In this document: one piece after another, positions 62,431 through 64,000 of the stretch
How the letters are laid out: each line of letters opens with the position of its first letter
How positions within the stretch are numbered: position 1 is the first letter of the stretch
Virus record (IMG/VR): IMGVR_UViG_3300047491_000255
Coordinates: 1-64,000 of that record
DNA from: a virus
DNA: 64,000 bases
Direction: 5' to 3' (one strand)
Notes under the pieces: generated by a model
The model's database searches: none
What the model was told of the DNA's origin: nothing
What the model saw: the letters and a program-made list of their open reading frames with translations, nothing else
Translations under genes and position numbers: made by a program

Positions 62431-62651
62431 CGCTGACCTTTCTCGTTCGGCAACTCAATGCACGCGCCTATGGCGTTCCCGCCTGGTGTCGGAAACGTGT
62501 CGCCGCAAAACCACTTCCACCCGTCTCGGATTCGCGTCCAGTGCCCACCGTTGAAGGCGTGCGCTTTGGTGCCAATCGGGTAGTCGTTCCAGTCACGATC
62601 CTTCCACAGTCTGGCCGAACCAGACGGTTGAAAAAATTCACTACCGCTCAA
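62427..62651 (-). CDS. Small cassette gene, 74 aa, TTG start
   Basis: TTG at 62651 has AGGAGG six bases upstream, a strong site that supports this rare start. The protein is Trp/Gly-rich (GHWTRIRDGWKWFCG). The hairpin repeat at 62,614-62,627 lies in its first codons. Confidence 0.55.
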   Translation of the reverse strand: MSGSEFFQPSGSARLWKDRDWNDYPIGTKAHAFNGGHWTRIRDGWKWFCGDTFPTPGGNAIGACIELPNEKGQR

Positions 62652-62672
62652 TGCTTACCTCCTTGTTCTCAA

Positions 62673-62879
62673 TCATAGCCACAGCCGCACCGCCTTTCCG
62701 TGTCTCGGATGCTGTTCATTGACTCGCACAGTTTCAACGGTTGTCTCGAATACGTTTGGCACGCCGCAGGTCATATTCGAGTCTTGATCTGGCAATGTGC
62801 TACCAGTACAGGTCACTTCGATGTTCCCGTGTTCTTTGCGGACGCGCCGCAGTTCTTCGATCAGTTGGTCAATCTTCAT
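62673..62879 (-). CDS. Small cassette gene, 68 aa
   Basis: ATG 62879 follows GGAGGACAGC; an ATG four codons earlier has no site. It starts MKIDQLIEELRRVRKEHG, a helix, with two cysteines later. It resembles small phage proteins of about 70 residues but I assign no family. Confidence 0.6.
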   Translation of the reverse strand: MKIDQLIEELRRVRKEHGNIEVTCTGSTLPDQDSNMTCGVPNVFETTVETVRVNEQHPRHGKAVRLWL

Positions 62880-62909
62880 GCTGTCCTCCATTTGTTGCGA
62901 ACAACCGCG

Positions 62910-63242
62910 TCACTCTTCCACCTGGTACATCGTCTTCCCGTTGCTTTGCATGCGCATTTCAACGACCCCCGCGCCCATTACCGCGATGTACTCGCGGCCG
63001 GTGTCCACGTCGCGCAGCACAAGGATGTCGCGGCTATGCCCTTCAGCGTCGTTGATGACCTGAGCAGACGTGACGTTGAACCTTCCGCTCTGCTCGGCCT
63101 TCAGCTTCTCGTTGCTCACTGGCGTCGGGTCGGAACACCCGGCCAACAAGGCGCTGGTAACTACGGCGATAGTACACCCGGTAAACAAGGCGCTGGTAAC
63201 TACGGCGATAGTACACCCAGCAAACGTGATTCTCCTGTTCAT
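62910..63242 (-). CDS. Putative lipoprotein with a duplicated signal segment
   Basis: The N terminus contains TIAVVTSALFTGC followed by TIAVVTSALLAGCSD: the 13-residue hydrophobic unit is doubled. The second copy ends in the lipobox LLAGC, so the mature protein would be lipid-anchored to the membrane. The rest is a small charged domain (RDILVLRDVDTGREYIAVMG). ATG 63242 follows AGAAAGGAACGC. Confidence 0.6.
   Translation of the reverse strand: MNRRITFAGCTIAVVTSALFTGCTIAVVTSALLAGCSDPTPVSNEKLKAEQSGRFNVTSAQVINDAEGHSRDILVLRDVDTGREYIAVMGAGVVEMRMQSNGKTMYQVEE
63145..63222 (-). repeat. 39-bp tandem duplication in the lipoprotein signal sequence
   Basis: The segment beginning AACAAGGCGCTGGTAAC is repeated after 39 nt with almost no change and keeps the frame. 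It explains the doubled hydrophobic unit. It is a recent duplication. Confidence 0.85.
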
Positions 63243-63289
63243 GCGTTCCTTTCTGGCGTCTGCCGCCGAGTTTCAGCTTTGTCGTTACA

Positions 63290-63965
63290 GATCGAGCCTT
63301 CCGTCCGCTTGTTAGCGGGGTCATAGTGGAAAACCTAGCGTACAGACCTTTCGGCCACTCCCGCAGGTAAATCAAATGACTGTCTCTCCAGCCTGTCACC
63401 GATCTCCTTTATCTCGACTGGCTACCTTACAGTGCTACGGTCGCCGTCACCAGTCAAAGTCCGATTTCCACAGACGCCCTTTCAGGTCGAACACGACTGA
63501 CGGAATACCTTTTCAGTCTTTGGGAGCTTTTCATTCCCGTTTCCGTCATCGGGTTCGGGACAATCGATTTCCCCTCTAGGGAAATCGACTACCTCCCCAC
63601 CATCCAATCATCGGGATTCTCTGCTATATTCGTTTTAGGTTCGTATTGATAAAGACCAGCATATCCTTCCCGATTTCGTGAGCCATTAGCGACCTCTTCT
63701 ACCTAACTAATCTCAGGAAGGGATCATCTCCCCCCTGATTTAGCTTCGACCTGCTCACAGGCGGGCTTGGAACCGCCTTGCCGCATTACTGGCCCGACAT
63801 TGCCTCTTCCGGGTGTTACTCCGGACGTACAGTCGGCCAGTCCTCTGCGATTACTGACAACCAATAAGGTGTCAGTCACCTCAAGATTAAAAACTGGCAG
63901 GACGGATTCTCGCCGTCGCACTTGTCTCCCTCATCCTCATCCGCCTCCAAAAAACAGCCTTTTAT
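63290..63965 (-). ncRNA. Candidate large structured RNA
   Basis: About 675 nt with no convincing coding frame but many perfect stems. These include TCGATTTCCC/GGGAAATCGA (63564-63588), ACTGGCC/GGCCAGT (63788-63841) enclosing TCCGG/CCGGA (63808-63825), ATCGGGA/TCCCGAT (63610-63674), and GACTGG/CCAGTC (63416-63455) enclosing ACGG/CCGT. GGCC-GAAA-GGTC (63345-63356) is a GNRA hairpin on the minus strand. Its size and its setting near a tRNA resemble GOLLD/ROOL-type phage RNAs, but no consensus was checked. Ends are uncertain and it may run past the window. Confidence 0.45.
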
Positions 63966-64000
63966 TTGAGAAGCCATTAACTTAGAGGTCTTACTGATGT

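Noticed and set aside
61224-63242. Calling the right-end genes a true integron
   Set aside because: No integrase is in the window, and the hairpins do not clearly have the RYYYAAC/GTTRRRY ends of attC sites.
63890-63960. A tRNA-like arm (GACGG/CCGTC with a 7-nt loop)
   Set aside because: No acceptor stem pairs with it, the loop lacks TTC, and no anticodon arm is present. It is listed as part of the structured RNA instead.

Overview
The window reads as a 64 kb segment of a large tailed double-stranded DNA phage. It could be a prophage or metagenomic contig. Every convincing gene lies on the minus strand, so transcription runs from high to low coordinates. Genes are packed with 1-20 nt overlaps and mostly have GGAGG-type ribosome binding sites. 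A 2071-residue tape measure protein implies a long tail, about 300 nm at the usual 1.5 angstrom per residue. No terminase, portal or major capsid gene is recognisable, so those probably lie outside the window. The host is not identifiable. Strand bias, GC and codon statements are by eye, not computed.

Right end (64,000-60,130) is RNA-rich. From about 63,965 to 63,290 there is no convincing gene but many perfect stems, a candidate large structured RNA. Then comes a run of seven tiny, visibly GC-rich genes, each carrying a small hairpin repeat at its 5' end (63,242-61,224). It is followed by a complete tmRNA gene (60,917-60,510), a promoter plus a long hairpin RNA candidate (60,485-60,358), an initiator-type tRNA-Met (60,250-60,174) and a terminator. 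Just beyond is a Ro60/TROVE-domain protein gene.

Middle (58,190-25,535) is the virion module. It holds small virion and connector genes, two short GC-rich insertions (54.7-54.2 kb and about 51.5-48.0 kb, the latter with two secreted-type BspA-like proteins), head-tail completion proteins and three tail-tube-like paralogues. Tail chaperone candidates, the tape measure, a hub-like protein, collagen-like proteins and a fibre rich in His-x-His motifs follow.

Left part (25,479-1) is replication, recombination and repair. It encodes a SNF2-type helicase interrupted by a class 3 intein, DnaB helicase, a YhaM-like OB/HD protein, DnaG primase and a sigma factor. It also has a Ski2-like helicase split in two around a uracil-DNA glycosylase, a UvsY-like mediator, a gp32-like single-strand binding protein and RecA. 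The rest are a 5'-3' exonuclease, methyltransferase-like, kinase, metallophosphoesterase and ParB-like proteins, and DNA polymerase III alpha. Together they form a nearly self-sufficient replisome with recombination support.

The most notable signals are these. The SSB gene ends at an A9 slippery run, and the -1 frame encodes a 67-residue zinc-knuckle tail. That knuckle has the same Cys spacing as one in another phage protein. The helicase is split exactly at motif V, with a shared ATG at both junctions. The Ro60 gene sits next to a hairpin RNA, an initiator tRNA and a tmRNA. A possible giant structured RNA and an array of cassette-like small genes complete the list.
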